Source of the DNA: Candidatus Obscuribacterales bacterium
GTDB taxonomy: Bacteria; Cyanobacteriota; Vampirovibrionia; Obscuribacterales; Obscuribacteraceae
Reading direction: 5' to 3'
NCBI GenBank assembly: GCA_019747875.1
Contig: JAIEQI010000078.1
Span: 1 to 64,000 of the forward strand
DNA: 64,000 nt
Part shown: positions 25,863 through 34,096 of the stretch, one piece after another
Layout of the letters: every line of letters begins with the position of its first letter
Numbering within the stretch: position 1 is the stretch's first letter
Made by a program: the position numbers and the translations under genes
Notes under the pieces: generated by a model
What the model was told of the DNA's origin: nothing
What the model saw: only the letters and a program-made list of their open reading frames with translations
Database searches by the model: none

Positions 25863-27155
25863 TCAGCGTGGATCTGTCAGAGTTTTCGGTCTGTCTTGAA
25901 ACCATTTCCATTGCCTCAAGTCGTTGGCAATCAGCTTCGCAAAGACCTCGTGACCGCTTGGTGTAAAGTGTGCGTCGGATAGGAAAAGCGGCGCAGTTGA
26001 ATGTGATTGTGCTTTGTCAAAACTTTCTGTCAGATCTAAAAGCTGAATTGATTTGTCCGACGCGAACGATTTCATCAGGTCGTACTCAGCCAATCCAGCT
26101 TCGTCCTTTGAGCCTATATAGATCATTGCGAACTTAGATTCTTTTTGATCGCAAGATCGATTCATTTCGCGCAATATTGCAGCAACTACAGGGAAGTACT
26201 GCCTTACACACTGAGTGGTCCGCTGCTCACCTGGCAAAGCTGAAGGATCTGAAGAAGCGGGAGGATTAGCTGATGGAGCTTTAGGTGCTGGAGCTTTATC
26301 CGCGATCATTTTCGGAGAGAAATTCAAACAAGCCTTGGACAAAAACTGATCGAAGTTAGCTCTCGTTTGCATAAACCAATTCATCGATTGCTCAACAATC
26401 GCGCCAAGGGCTCCCCATATGTGACTATGCCGCCTTAACCAACCCAGGTTTCGCAATCGCTTTGCTTCTTGTCCGCGCCACCATTGCATCAAATATGCGT
26501 TTGACTTATACAACGCACCATTGGCAGCAACAAAGAAATAGGGGCGTGCACCAAGAGGAAAACCACTCTCCAAGTGTGGCGGCGTAACTCCGTACGAGGC
26601 ATGATCACGCACAAATATCAACACAAGATCCGGTTGAAAGGACAGCGCTTTCTCTTTAAGTAATAAATATGCTTGCCCTAAAGTGAAGGAAGGCACTCCA
26701 AAATTCAGTACCTCAAATTTTTGCCCACTGCCATTTGCATTCAAATTCTGTTCCAAAAAATGGCACATCGTTTGACACTCTTCTACCTGTGCGCCCTCAA
26801 TCATGGAATCGCCAAGAACGGCTATCCGAAACAGACCGGACGCCTTCTTTAAGGAAGGTTCTCTCCAGGCCATCCCGTACTTGTTGATGAGACGCGACGA
26901 GTAATTTTCACCGCGATAAGTAATTCGCTTGTTCGGTATGAGCGCAACACCTGTCACTGGATCTGGCTCCAGATAGTCGCGCTCTCCAATTCTTGCAACG
27001 GTAAAGATACCTTCCAAGAGCAGAATGGAAACTAACAAAACAAAGAAAGGCTGAATCAAAGGCCGAATCAGGTTTACCCTCTTTGAGGGCTTCGACTCTG
27101 GGCGGCTGCTGGTTTTAATCCTTTCAAGAGTTTTCATAGGGCTCATAATCATCAA
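25863..27155 (-). CDS. SGNH-family membrane-anchored O-acyltransferase partner (paralogue 1)
   Basis: 430 aa. One membrane helix (about 34-52) is followed by a family motif (RIGERDYLEPDPVTG, with PNK further on), SGNH block I VLGDSMIEG with nucleophile S117, an NFGVPSF block, RDHASYG, and C-terminal DAHFTPSGH holding both Asp and His. WLRRHSHIWG in the middle is shared with its paralogues. The start overlaps the stop of the upstream MBOAT gene (ATGA). By analogy with AlgI plus AlgX/AlgJ, the MBOAT protein passes an acyl group across the membrane and this protein puts it on the polysaccharide. A low-complexity Ala/Pro/Ser stretch lies at about residues 290-310. Confidence 0.88.
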   Translation of the reverse strand: MMIMSPMKTLERIKTSSRPESKPSKRVNLIRPLIQPFFVLLVSILLLEGIFTVARIGERDYLEPDPVTGVALIPNKRITYRGENYSSRLINKYGMAWREPSLKKASGLFRIAVLGDSMIEGAQVEECQTMCHFLEQNLNANGSGQKFEVLNFGVPSFTLGQAYLLLKEKALSFQPDLVLIFVRDHASYGVTPPHLESGFPLGARPYFFVAANGALYKSNAYLMQWWRGQEAKRLRNLGWLRRHSHIWGALGAIVEQSMNWFMQTRANFDQFLSKACLNFSPKMIADKAPAPKAPSANPPASSDPSALPGEQRTTQCVRQYFPVVAAILREMNRSCDQKESKFAMIYIGSKDEAGLAEYDLMKSFASDKSIQLLDLTESFDKAQSHSTAPLFLSDAHFTPSGHEVFAKLIANDLRQWKWFQDRPKTLTDPR

Positions 27156-28570
27156 AACTGAAAGTACAAGAACGGACTTGCCTTCGACGGTGCAAAGGCT
27201 ATTGCAGCAAAGAATACCGAAAGATATATGATTGCACGGCTAGGTGCCTGCAAACTGAGCCCGGCAAACAGGGGCGGCATCTTCGAATAGATGCAATAAA
27301 ACGTCCCGTAGATTGAGTACAGGACCAGAGCTACAAGCACAGGGGTTTGGACTAATACCTCGTACACAATTTGAGATTCGCGACCGGATACAAGCGAATG
27401 CACCATAGAGAAGGCAGATGAACACGATTCTGCGCGAAAGAAAATCCAACATAGAATTACGAAACAGAGCGTTAGAATGGAACTGCAAATTCTTAGAGGT
27501 AGCCTCTTGTGGGCTCTGCCCAGCGCGGCAGTTTTACTGACGAACGCATCGTACTCATGACTAATGACAAGCCCGGCACCGTGAAGGGCGCCCCACACAA
27601 CGAAATGCCAGGAAGCACCATGCCAGAGCCCACCCAACAACATGGTCAAAAGCAAGTTTGCATGTTTCCTAGTACGCGAGCAACGTCCGCCACCTAGCGG
27701 AATGTACAAGTAATCTCGTAGCCACGATGATAGCGAGATATGCCAGCGCTTCCAAAAATCTGATAGATTCGAGGCTATGTAAGGCAGATTGAAATTGTCT
27801 GGTAGCGAAAATCCTAACAGGTAGGCGGATCCTCTTCCCATATCTGTGTATCCGGAAAAGTCGAAGTAGATTTGAAAGGTGAACGCCAGACAAGCGATAA
27901 GCGCGTCAGCTCCCCCGAGGGCTGAAGGGTTTGAGAAGCCAGCATTCGCTACCAGAGCCAAGTTATCAGCTAAAGCGACCTTCTTAAATAGCCCCTGTAA
28001 AAGGAGTCTGATTCCTTCATTGACCTTTGGAATCAGAGCTTGCCCCAGTTGCAATACAAAATCCTGATATCGCTTAATTGGTCCTGCGATCTGTGATGGA
28101 AAGAAAGCGGCGAACAAAGCAAAATCGATTATGTTCTTAATGGGCTTTCCGCCCCGGTGAACATCCACCAGGTAATGTATAAACTCAAAAACGAAGAATG
28201 AAATTCCGAGGGGCAAAATAATATCTGTGTTTGCAACCGGCTGAAATTCCCCGAAGCGCCCCAAAAACGAATTGAAGGTTTGAATGAGAAAGTTAGTGTA
28301 TTTGTAGTAACAGAGCAGAGCCAGATTTAATACGACACCGATGGCGAGAAAAAATGATGACGATTGGTTTCGCTTATCAATCAATAACCCTATACCGAAG
28401 TTTGCGAAAGTCATGCAAAACAGGAGAAATCCATAAACGGGCATCCAGCTCATATAAAACACATAGCTGGCCACCAGCAAAAGCGCACGCCGAAAAGTCT
28501 TCGGACTGAGCCAGTAGGCACAAAGCACAAGCGGAAAGAATATGAAGTATGAAATGCTGTTAAAAAGCAT
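27152..28570 (-). CDS. MBOAT-family O-acyltransferase, AlgI-like (paralogue 1)
   Basis: 472 aa, polytopic. Starts MLFNSISYFIFFPLVL as AlgI-like proteins do, with ILPLGISFFVFEFIHYLVD, FPSQIAGPIKRY, FDFSGYTDMG, WHISLSSWLRDYLYIPLGG and the catalytic-His region GGLWHGASWHF (near residue 320). It ends SPFLYFQF, a tail shared with the other copies. MBOAT proteins move or donate acyl groups for O-acetylation of exported glycans. First gene of a two-gene minus-strand operon with an SGNH partner. No ribosome binding site was clear upstream of the ATG. Confidence 0.93.
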   Translation of the reverse strand: MLFNSISYFIFFPLVLCAYWLSPKTFRRALLLVASYVFYMSWMPVYGFLLFCMTFANFGIGLLIDKRNQSSSFFLAIGVVLNLALLCYYKYTNFLIQTFNSFLGRFGEFQPVANTDIILPLGISFFVFEFIHYLVDVHRGGKPIKNIIDFALFAAFFPSQIAGPIKRYQDFVLQLGQALIPKVNEGIRLLLQGLFKKVALADNLALVANAGFSNPSALGGADALIACLAFTFQIYFDFSGYTDMGRGSAYLLGFSLPDNFNLPYIASNLSDFWKRWHISLSSWLRDYLYIPLGGGRCSRTRKHANLLLTMLLGGLWHGASWHFVVWGALHGAGLVISHEYDAFVSKTAALGRAHKRLPLRICSSILTLCFVILCWIFFRAESCSSAFSMVHSLVSGRESQIVYEVLVQTPVLVALVLYSIYGTFYCIYSKMPPLFAGLSLQAPSRAIIYLSVFFAAIAFAPSKASPFLYFQF

Positions 28571-29013
28571 CCGAATTCATCCAGGATTATGACTCGGGAA
28601 TTCTACCAGTTGTCATAAATCGGTAGATTTAGAAGCTTTTACAAACGCAATCCGATATGTATGCAATCAAAGCATAGGCATCTTCAGAAAAGCTCAATTG
28701 CCGAGGAACTAGCGACTCTCCGCCATTTTTCACTCGAAGATTTTTGTAAAAAAATTGTGCTTAGCCTGGGAGCTAGTCCTGAACGAGACCCTGAAGTTTG
28801 TACATTATTTCAGTCTCAGCAATCGTCTCGTGGGCGCGCGAAGTCTGCTGGCAGAAAGGCGGTCAGCAAGCAGACTGCGGGGGACTTCAGCCATTAGGAT
28901 GGGTTAACTTGGAGGCTCCTGGCTGGGCGTGATATAAGTTGCTGAGTGGAAAAGCCAGCACATAGAATAGATGGCGTTTTCGGAAATTAGATGACGCCAG
29001 GTTAGGAAGTAAT
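28571..29013. other. Divergent intergenic region with inverted repeat
   Basis: 443 bp between an MBOAT gene (minus) and an aminotransferase gene (plus). Perfect 8-bp arms AGTCTGCT (28842-28849) and AGCAGACT (28869-28876) enclose 19 nt. There is no T-run after it, so it is not a standard terminator. A 78-codon frame at 28661-28897 overlaps it, with no ribosome binding site and no recognisable domain. I do not call it a gene. Confidence 0.5.
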
Positions 29014-30135
29014 TTGAACAAGCAACTCGATTGGTGGAAACCCGTAATGACCGGTCAAGAAATGGACTTTCTTGGCCAGGTCATCGAAAGTGGGTTCCTA
29101 AACGACGGACCCCTTACGGAAAAGTTTGAGGCACAAATCGCCGAGTTTCTAGGCGTCCCTTACGCGGTAGCTCTTACCAGCTGCACGGCTGGGCTCTATC
29201 TCTCGCTCATGGCTCTAGGTATTGGGCACGGCGATGAGGTTCTCGTTCCGGATATCACCTTCATTGCCACAGCAAACGCAGTAAAAATGACCGGTGCAGA
29301 ACCAGTACTGGTCGATGTTGATCTTGAAACATTCTGCATATCGGCCGACGATGCGAAAAAGAAAATCACAAATCGCACAAAAGCAGTTATCCCCGTTCAT
29401 GTCACAGGGCGCCCAAGTAACATTCCAGCATTGCTGCAGCTCTGTAAAGAACACACACTTCACATGGTAGAGGATGCAGCCGAAGCGTTGGGCTCTGCCT
29501 CCTTCGGTGGTTTCATGGGGACACATGGAATCACAGGTTGTTTCTCACTATCTCCAGCTAAGACGATTACAACAGGTCAAGGCGGATTGATTATCACCAA
29601 AGACGCCACCATTCACGGCAGACTGCGCGAGTTGAAAGATCAGGGTAGACCCAAACGTGGTACCGGTGGTGATGACGTTCACTCATCGCTCGGATTCAAC
29701 TTCAAATTCACCGATCTACAGTCGGCAGTCGGCTTGGCCCAGCTTGCGACACTTGAAGGACGCATTGAGCGCCTGAGAAGACACTACGAAATTTACGCCG
29801 AAACGCTAGACAATTGCCCGGGAATTCGTTTACCCAACTTCGATCTCGCAGATGGTGCCTGCCCACAATGGACCGACATTTACGTGGAGAATGGGCGAGA
29901 TGAACTGCACCAGCATTTAAAAGAACAAAAGATGGATTGCCGAAAGTTCTGGTTCCCAATCCACAGGCAAAATGCTTACAAACAAGATGACAAGCAATTC
30001 CCTAACAGCATAGCCGTTAGCAACAATGCTATGTGGCTGCCTTCTTCCCTTAATTTAACTGATGAGGATATAAGTTCAGTTTGTCATGCGATCAAATCAT
30101 GGGCGAAGAGTCCTCAATTGGCGGCGAGGAGCTGA
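29014..30135 (+). CDS. DegT/DnrJ/EryC1/StrS-family sugar aminotransferase (C)
   Basis: 373 aa, more distant from copies A and B. VIESGFLNDGPLTEKFE, VEDAAEALGS (D154) and K183 in FSLSPAKTITTGQGG give an intact PLP site. The start is TTG at 29014 with AGGAAG about 7 nt upstream; no ATG fits. It heads a plus-strand operon with a GT2, a NeuD-like acetyltransferase and a methyltransferase, so its product is probably an amino sugar that is then acetylated. Confidence 0.9.
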   Translation: MNKQLDWWKPVMTGQEMDFLGQVIESGFLNDGPLTEKFEAQIAEFLGVPYAVALTSCTAGLYLSLMALGIGHGDEVLVPDITFIATANAVKMTGAEPVLVDVDLETFCISADDAKKKITNRTKAVIPVHVTGRPSNIPALLQLCKEHTLHMVEDAAEALGSASFGGFMGTHGITGCFSLSPAKTITTGQGGLIITKDATIHGRLRELKDQGRPKRGTGGDDVHSSLGFNFKFTDLQSAVGLAQLATLEGRIERLRRHYEIYAETLDNCPGIRLPNFDLADGACPQWTDIYVENGRDELHQHLKEQKMDCRKFWFPIHRQNAYKQDDKQFPNSIAVSNNAMWLPSSLNLTDEDISSVCHAIKSWAKSPQLAARS

Positions 30136-30137
30136 AG

Positions 30138-30971
30138 ATGGCTAATAAAAGAGCTGGTGCGACAACCGAATCGATTGTATCTCTCAAAGACATTGAAGCC
30201 GTTGCGCAGAAAAATACAGTAGAAAGAGCCCGCTTACAGGCGGCGAAGATTGCATCAGAGGCTTTGCAACCAAGGACTCTCGTTGACATAGTTATGCCCG
30301 TTTATAACGAAGGCGAAAATATCGCTGAAGTTCTTACGTCTCTTGAAAAACATGTTTCCACTAACTATCGCTTGCTCATTTGCTACGACCACGAAAGTGA
30401 TACCACTTTGCCAGTCGCCAGAAAGTTTCTAGGGCGGATGAACATCGAGTTCGTCAAGAACAAAGGCAAAGGCGTTCTCGGTGCCGTCATGAGTGGCTTT
30501 GACTATTCAGACGCACAAGCTTTGCTGATTTATTGTGGCGATGACATAACGAATGCGCCTCTGGTTGATGTGATGTACAAGAAGCTCTCTGAAGGTCACG
30601 ACATGGTGATCGGTAGTCGCTTCATGAACGGTGGCTGCATGGAAGGATGCCCGCTTTTGAAGTCCGTCCTGGTTCGTACCGCAGCATATACTTTGCGCAC
30701 TCTGGCTCGATTGCCTGTTAATGATCCGACAAACGGAATTCGCATCTATACAAATAGAATGATCAAAGAAATTCCTATCGAATCGACAGAAGGTTGGTCG
30801 TTCAATCTAGAGCTTCTTGTGAAAGGCGCAAGAGCCGGATATTCGATAGCGGAAGTTCCCTACCGTCATTTTGAAAGGGCGCAAGGCCAGAGCCGTTTTC
30901 AACTGATGAAATGGTTGCCGGCTTATCTTCGCTGGTACTTCTATGCTTTTGCGACAGCCTGGAAATTCTGA
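30138..30971 (+). CDS. GT2-family glycosyltransferase, polyprenyl-phosphate-sugar-synthase-like
   Basis: 277 aa from the ATG at 30138 (GAGGAG 7 nt upstream, 2 nt after the aminotransferase stop). The order of motifs VDIVMPVYNEGEN, YDHESDTT, CGDDITN, VIGSRFMNGG, DPTNGIRIY, EVPYRHFERAQGQSRF follows DPM1-like enzymes that charge polyprenyl phosphate with a sugar. The first acidic motif is DHESD rather than DDGS. No membrane helices are obvious apart from an aromatic C-terminal segment. If it does make a polyprenyl-phosphate sugar, that would be the donor the GT-C and YfhO proteins in this window need (inference). Confidence 0.88.
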   Translation: MANKRAGATTESIVSLKDIEAVAQKNTVERARLQAAKIASEALQPRTLVDIVMPVYNEGENIAEVLTSLEKHVSTNYRLLICYDHESDTTLPVARKFLGRMNIEFVKNKGKGVLGAVMSGFDYSDAQALLIYCGDDITNAPLVDVMYKKLSEGHDMVIGSRFMNGGCMEGCPLLKSVLVRTAAYTLRTLARLPVNDPTNGIRIYTNRMIKEIPIESTEGWSFNLELLVKGARAGYSIAEVPYRHFERAQGQSRFQLMKWLPAYLRWYFYAFATAWKF

Positions 30972-30976
30972 ACAAA

Positions 30977-31609
30977 ATGGCCAGTGACCTACCAAAGTTA
31001 GCGATGGTCAGTATAGATTGGGATTTGATCGATCTGATTGAACAGAACGGTGACTTTGATTTACTCGGCATTTTCGATCGAGCAGACGTCAGTAATTTGC
31101 GTGGTTTGAACCTCCTGGGATCTGATTCTGACTGGGAAAAGGTGAAAAGCGAGTATGCAGGTCTAAAGATAGTATTAGCTATTGATCCACCGCATATTCG
31201 GAGCAAGCTGTACGAACACTACGGCGCCGAGAATGTAATCTCTGCGATTTCAAAAGCTTCCTACATTTCTACGCGCGCTCTGTTGAGCGCCGCAATAATA
31301 GTTCAACGCGGCGTGACGATCATGCCGCACGCTTTTTTAGGAACAGGCTGTAAGATTCACATAAACGCCACCATCCACCACGAATCTAAGATTGGTGATT
31401 TCTGCACAATTGCTCCAGGAGCACAGATCTTAGGAAGTGTAGAAATTGGAGCAGGTTCGTATATAGGCGCTGGAGCCATTGTACGACAGCGTGTGCGCAT
31501 TGGAGCTGGCGCAAAGATTGGCGCCGGAGCAGTCGTGGTAAAAGATGTGCCAAGCGGACAAACAGTCGTAGGGGTGCCGGCAGACCGCACTCTAAAGAGA
31601 GAGCACTAA
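30977..31609 (+). CDS. NeuD-like hexapeptide-repeat acetyltransferase
   Basis: 210 aa from the ATG at 30977, 5 nt after the upstream stop. The N-terminal domain is Rossmann-like but lacks the clear GxGxxG of NeuD. The C-terminal two thirds is a beta-helix with INATIHHESKIGDFCTIAPGAQI, where the HH pair lies at the position of the catalytic His, then repeated IGAG units. Likely acetylates the amino sugar made by the aminotransferase two genes upstream. Confidence 0.88.
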   Translation: MASDLPKLAMVSIDWDLIDLIEQNGDFDLLGIFDRADVSNLRGLNLLGSDSDWEKVKSEYAGLKIVLAIDPPHIRSKLYEHYGAENVISAISKASYISTRALLSAAIIVQRGVTIMPHAFLGTGCKIHINATIHHESKIGDFCTIAPGAQILGSVEIGAGSYIGAGAIVRQRVRIGAGAKIGAGAVVVKDVPSGQTVVGVPADRTLKREH

Positions 31610-31635
31610 GAATGTTACTGAAGGAGTCGCCAGTG

Positions 31636-32559
31636 ATGGCTTCTGAAAAGCAATGTCGGGTCTGCGGTGAAAACGATCTGCGTACAGAATTTGCAGGTGT
31701 CCAAGATCTCGAGTACTATAGCTATGGACCAGTAGACTTTGTTCGTTGCAATGGCTGTGACGTCTTGATGCAGGACCCGCTACCACCGGCAGAGCTAATT
31801 CCTTCCTTTTATCCAACGAATTACCGAAATTACTTGGTAGACGACAAACCCTCCTTGCTTGCTGGTTTGAAGAACATGCAGGCTGCAATGTTTGCAAGGA
31901 CCATCACAAAGCATTTGAAGAACCCAGAATCAGATAGAATCCTTGATCTCGGATTTGGTAATGGACAATTATTGCTAGCTTTAAGCCGCATTGGCTGTAA
32001 GAATTTGAGTGGTGCAGACTTTAGCGAATCGCCGCATGAGAAACTCAGGCGAGCCGGAATCCGCCTTGCTTTTTCGAATTTCGATGAACGGTTTCCATTT
32101 GCGGAGACTGAAAAGTTTGACTGCATCATATTGAATAACGTTATCGAACATTTCTTGGACCCACTGAAAGTATTGTGCTTGGCTAAAGCGCATCTAATCC
32201 CTGGGGGCAGAATGATTCTTATAACGCCCTCGTCAAATGCCCTCGATTTGGATATCTTCAAGGCTGCCTGGGCGGGCTTCCACGCTCCTCGTCATACTTT
32301 TATCTTCAATCATCGCAGCATGGAAGAAATGGCGAAGAAAGCCGGATTTGAAAACATTAGAATTGAAGCGTTTAACGATCCAGGGCAGTGGGCAATTTCT
32401 TGCCAAAGCTTGATGGTGGGAGCCAGCATCACAAGCAAAAATCAACTAAAAAATGGACTGGCCTTTTACACGGTGCCGCTGAGCTTGGCATTCGCACCAA
32501 TATCAATTGTACAGGGCTTCACTCGCAAGAGCAGTGCAATTCTTTGCGTTTTAAGCTGA
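31636..32559 (+). CDS. Class I SAM-dependent methyltransferase with N-terminal zinc-ribbon-like motif
   Basis: 307 aa from the ATG at 31636, which has AAGGAG 9 nt upstream; an ATG at 31612 is also open. Four cysteines in two pairs (C7/C10 and C38/C41) suggest a small metal-binding domain. The SAM-binding motif ILDLGFGNG is at 102-110 and NNVIEHFLDP gives the acidic/aromatic motif further on. A hydrophobic C-terminal stretch (after about residue 270) may contact the membrane. Last gene of the plus-strand operon with aminotransferase C. Probably a sugar or lipid-linked glycan methyltransferase; the target position is not known. Confidence 0.88.
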   Translation: MASEKQCRVCGENDLRTEFAGVQDLEYYSYGPVDFVRCNGCDVLMQDPLPPAELIPSFYPTNYRNYLVDDKPSLLAGLKNMQAAMFARTITKHLKNPESDRILDLGFGNGQLLLALSRIGCKNLSGADFSESPHEKLRRAGIRLAFSNFDERFPFAETEKFDCIILNNVIEHFLDPLKVLCLAKAHLIPGGRMILITPSSNALDLDIFKAAWAGFHAPRHTFIFNHRSMEEMAKKAGFENIRIEAFNDPGQWAISCQSLMVGASITSKNQLKNGLAFYTVPLSLAFAPISIVQGFTRKSSAILCVLS

Positions 32560-32611
32560 CGCTAAATAGCAGCATCGCATCATCGTAGCCTTCGGCGGAT
32601 CCTGCAAGCAA

Positions 32612-34087
32612 TCAGAGCTTGAGCTGCGAATATAGCACGTCCGCCATGCGTTTGTGTCCTGCAAAATTGAAGTGCAGATCATAGAAGAAGTCGCATTGCG
32701 CCATCGGCTCCCGTGGCGGAAATGCCTTTGTTGCATCAATAAATTGTATGTCTTTTTCTGTGCAAAACTGTCGAAGTTCATCAAGTTCACGATAATAGAA
32801 AACTGAATTGCTGAACGCAGGCAACGAAGTAATTATCAACTTTCCTCCATTTGCCTGCACGCGCAAATTGAGATCACGCAATATCGCCTTTGTGACAGCG
32901 AGCCTGCCAGTATTGGCAAGCAAATAACCACGAAGAAGATTTACATCTGATTGTCCATTATCAACCTGGGGAGCGGACACCGGAGGAGCGGCAGGAACTG
33001 GAACTGGAACTGGGGCGGCTGCTGGGGCCTCTGCTGTTTTTGCGCCGCCTCCTGAACTTACAGCTAACAAAGCGCTTGCGCCTTGTTGATTAGGGGATAC
33101 AGCTGTGTGGTTCGATCCTGGGAGCGCTGGCATCTTGCCGGCTTCTGAACTGTGTAATTCATCCAAACAGCGCCTCCACTCTGCAGCAGGAAGAGCACTC
33201 AAAATGCGGGACCAAGCTAACTCAACAGGCTTCCCCAGTACTTTAGACAAGAGTTTGTATGCCGAATCGCTCCCAAGATTCAAATTGGCTTTGTTGAGTA
33301 TAGCTAAGATTCGACTGTTTCTGCGCAACCATTCAAATGACTTATAGAATCGCGCATCGTCTTTTGCAAACCAACTATCCACGTCCTGAAAATTCGTTTT
33401 CAACGATCCATCCGGTGCCACCGAAAAAGTAGGACGTGGCGGATTCGTGCCCCCAGCGACGTTATCATCGAGGTCGCCCAAGTGATATGTAATGAGCACA
33501 TAATCTGGTTTGAATTGCGCAACCCGATCTAAATAGAGCAGATATTCTTGCCCGGTTCCATAACCGGTCATTCCGTAATTCATCACTTCGATGTTCTTGC
33601 GACCATCTTGATGAAGCTTCTGCTCTAAAAGCTTTGAAAATGTCCTTTCTAATGGAACTTCGAATGCCATTGCCATCGAGTCACCCAAGACGGCGATTCT
33701 CTTTATACCTTCAGGCTTTGGAATGGCATACTCTCTATCACGAAATCCAATTGAATTGAAGTGTGAGCGAGAATAGCCTTCTTGGCGGATTGTCGCTGAT
33801 TGATTCTTCAGGTTGGCGTATCCTAGTAGCGGATCCGGCTGAACTACAGTGTCTTCACCCACATGTGCCAGAGCGAAAATAAACTCAACAAGTGCAAAAG
33901 CACATAAAATAAAGACTGCATAAGCAATCAACGAAAGCAACATTTTGCTTAGACGGTGGAACCAATTCACTTGCTTCCATTCTCGCGATGAAACGACCGC
34001 TGGCTTCTCTTGCGTCCGTTTTGAATTTGCACGATCTTCAACAGTAAGATTCGATTCTTGCAGTGTGCCAGTTTTTTCGTTATTCAT
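32612..34087 (-). CDS. SGNH-family membrane-anchored O-acyltransferase partner (paralogue 2)
   Basis: 491 aa. One membrane helix (about 50-74), family motif HVGEDTVVQPDPLLG, block I VLGDSMAMA with nucleophile S137, NYGMTGYGTGQ, and C-terminal FYDLHFNFAGH with Asp and His kept. WLRRNSRILA corresponds to the WLRxHSHIWG motif of the others. Residues about 315-325 (SEAGKMPALPGS) are the translation of an inserted palindromic repeat, and a proline/alanine/valine-rich linker follows (residues about 340-375). It sits 9 nt downstream of its MBOAT partner. Likely periplasmic transferase for an acyl group. Confidence 0.88.
   Translation of the reverse strand: MNNEKTGTLQESNLTVEDRANSKRTQEKPAVVSSREWKQVNWFHRLSKMLLSLIAYAVFILCAFALVEFIFALAHVGEDTVVQPDPLLGYANLKNQSATIRQEGYSRSHFNSIGFRDREYAIPKPEGIKRIAVLGDSMAMAFEVPLERTFSKLLEQKLHQDGRKNIEVMNYGMTGYGTGQEYLLYLDRVAQFKPDYVLITYHLGDLDDNVAGGTNPPRPTFSVAPDGSLKTNFQDVDSWFAKDDARFYKSFEWLRRNSRILAILNKANLNLGSDSAYKLLSKVLGKPVELAWSRILSALPAAEWRRCLDELHSSEAGKMPALPGSNHTAVSPNQQGASALLAVSSGGGAKTAEAPAAAPVPVPVPAAPPVSAPQVDNGQSDVNLLRGYLLANTGRLAVTKAILRDLNLRVQANGGKLIITSLPAFSNSVFYYRELDELRQFCTEKDIQFIDATKAFPPREPMAQCDFFYDLHFNFAGHKRMADVLYSQLKL
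33114..33145 (+). repeat. REP-like palindrome R1 inside SGNH paralogue 2
   Basis: The same 32-bp core as at 10327, with GCTGGC for GCCGGC in the left arm (G-T pair kept in the fold). On the opposite strand it is translated in a third frame, SEAGKMPALPGS. Confidence 0.9.
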
Positions 34088-34096
34088 GATTCACCG

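Noticed and set aside
28661..28897. 78-codon plus-strand frame in an intergenic region
   Set aside because: No ribosome binding site, no recognisable family, and a palindrome lies within it. Kept only as a note in the intergenic entry.
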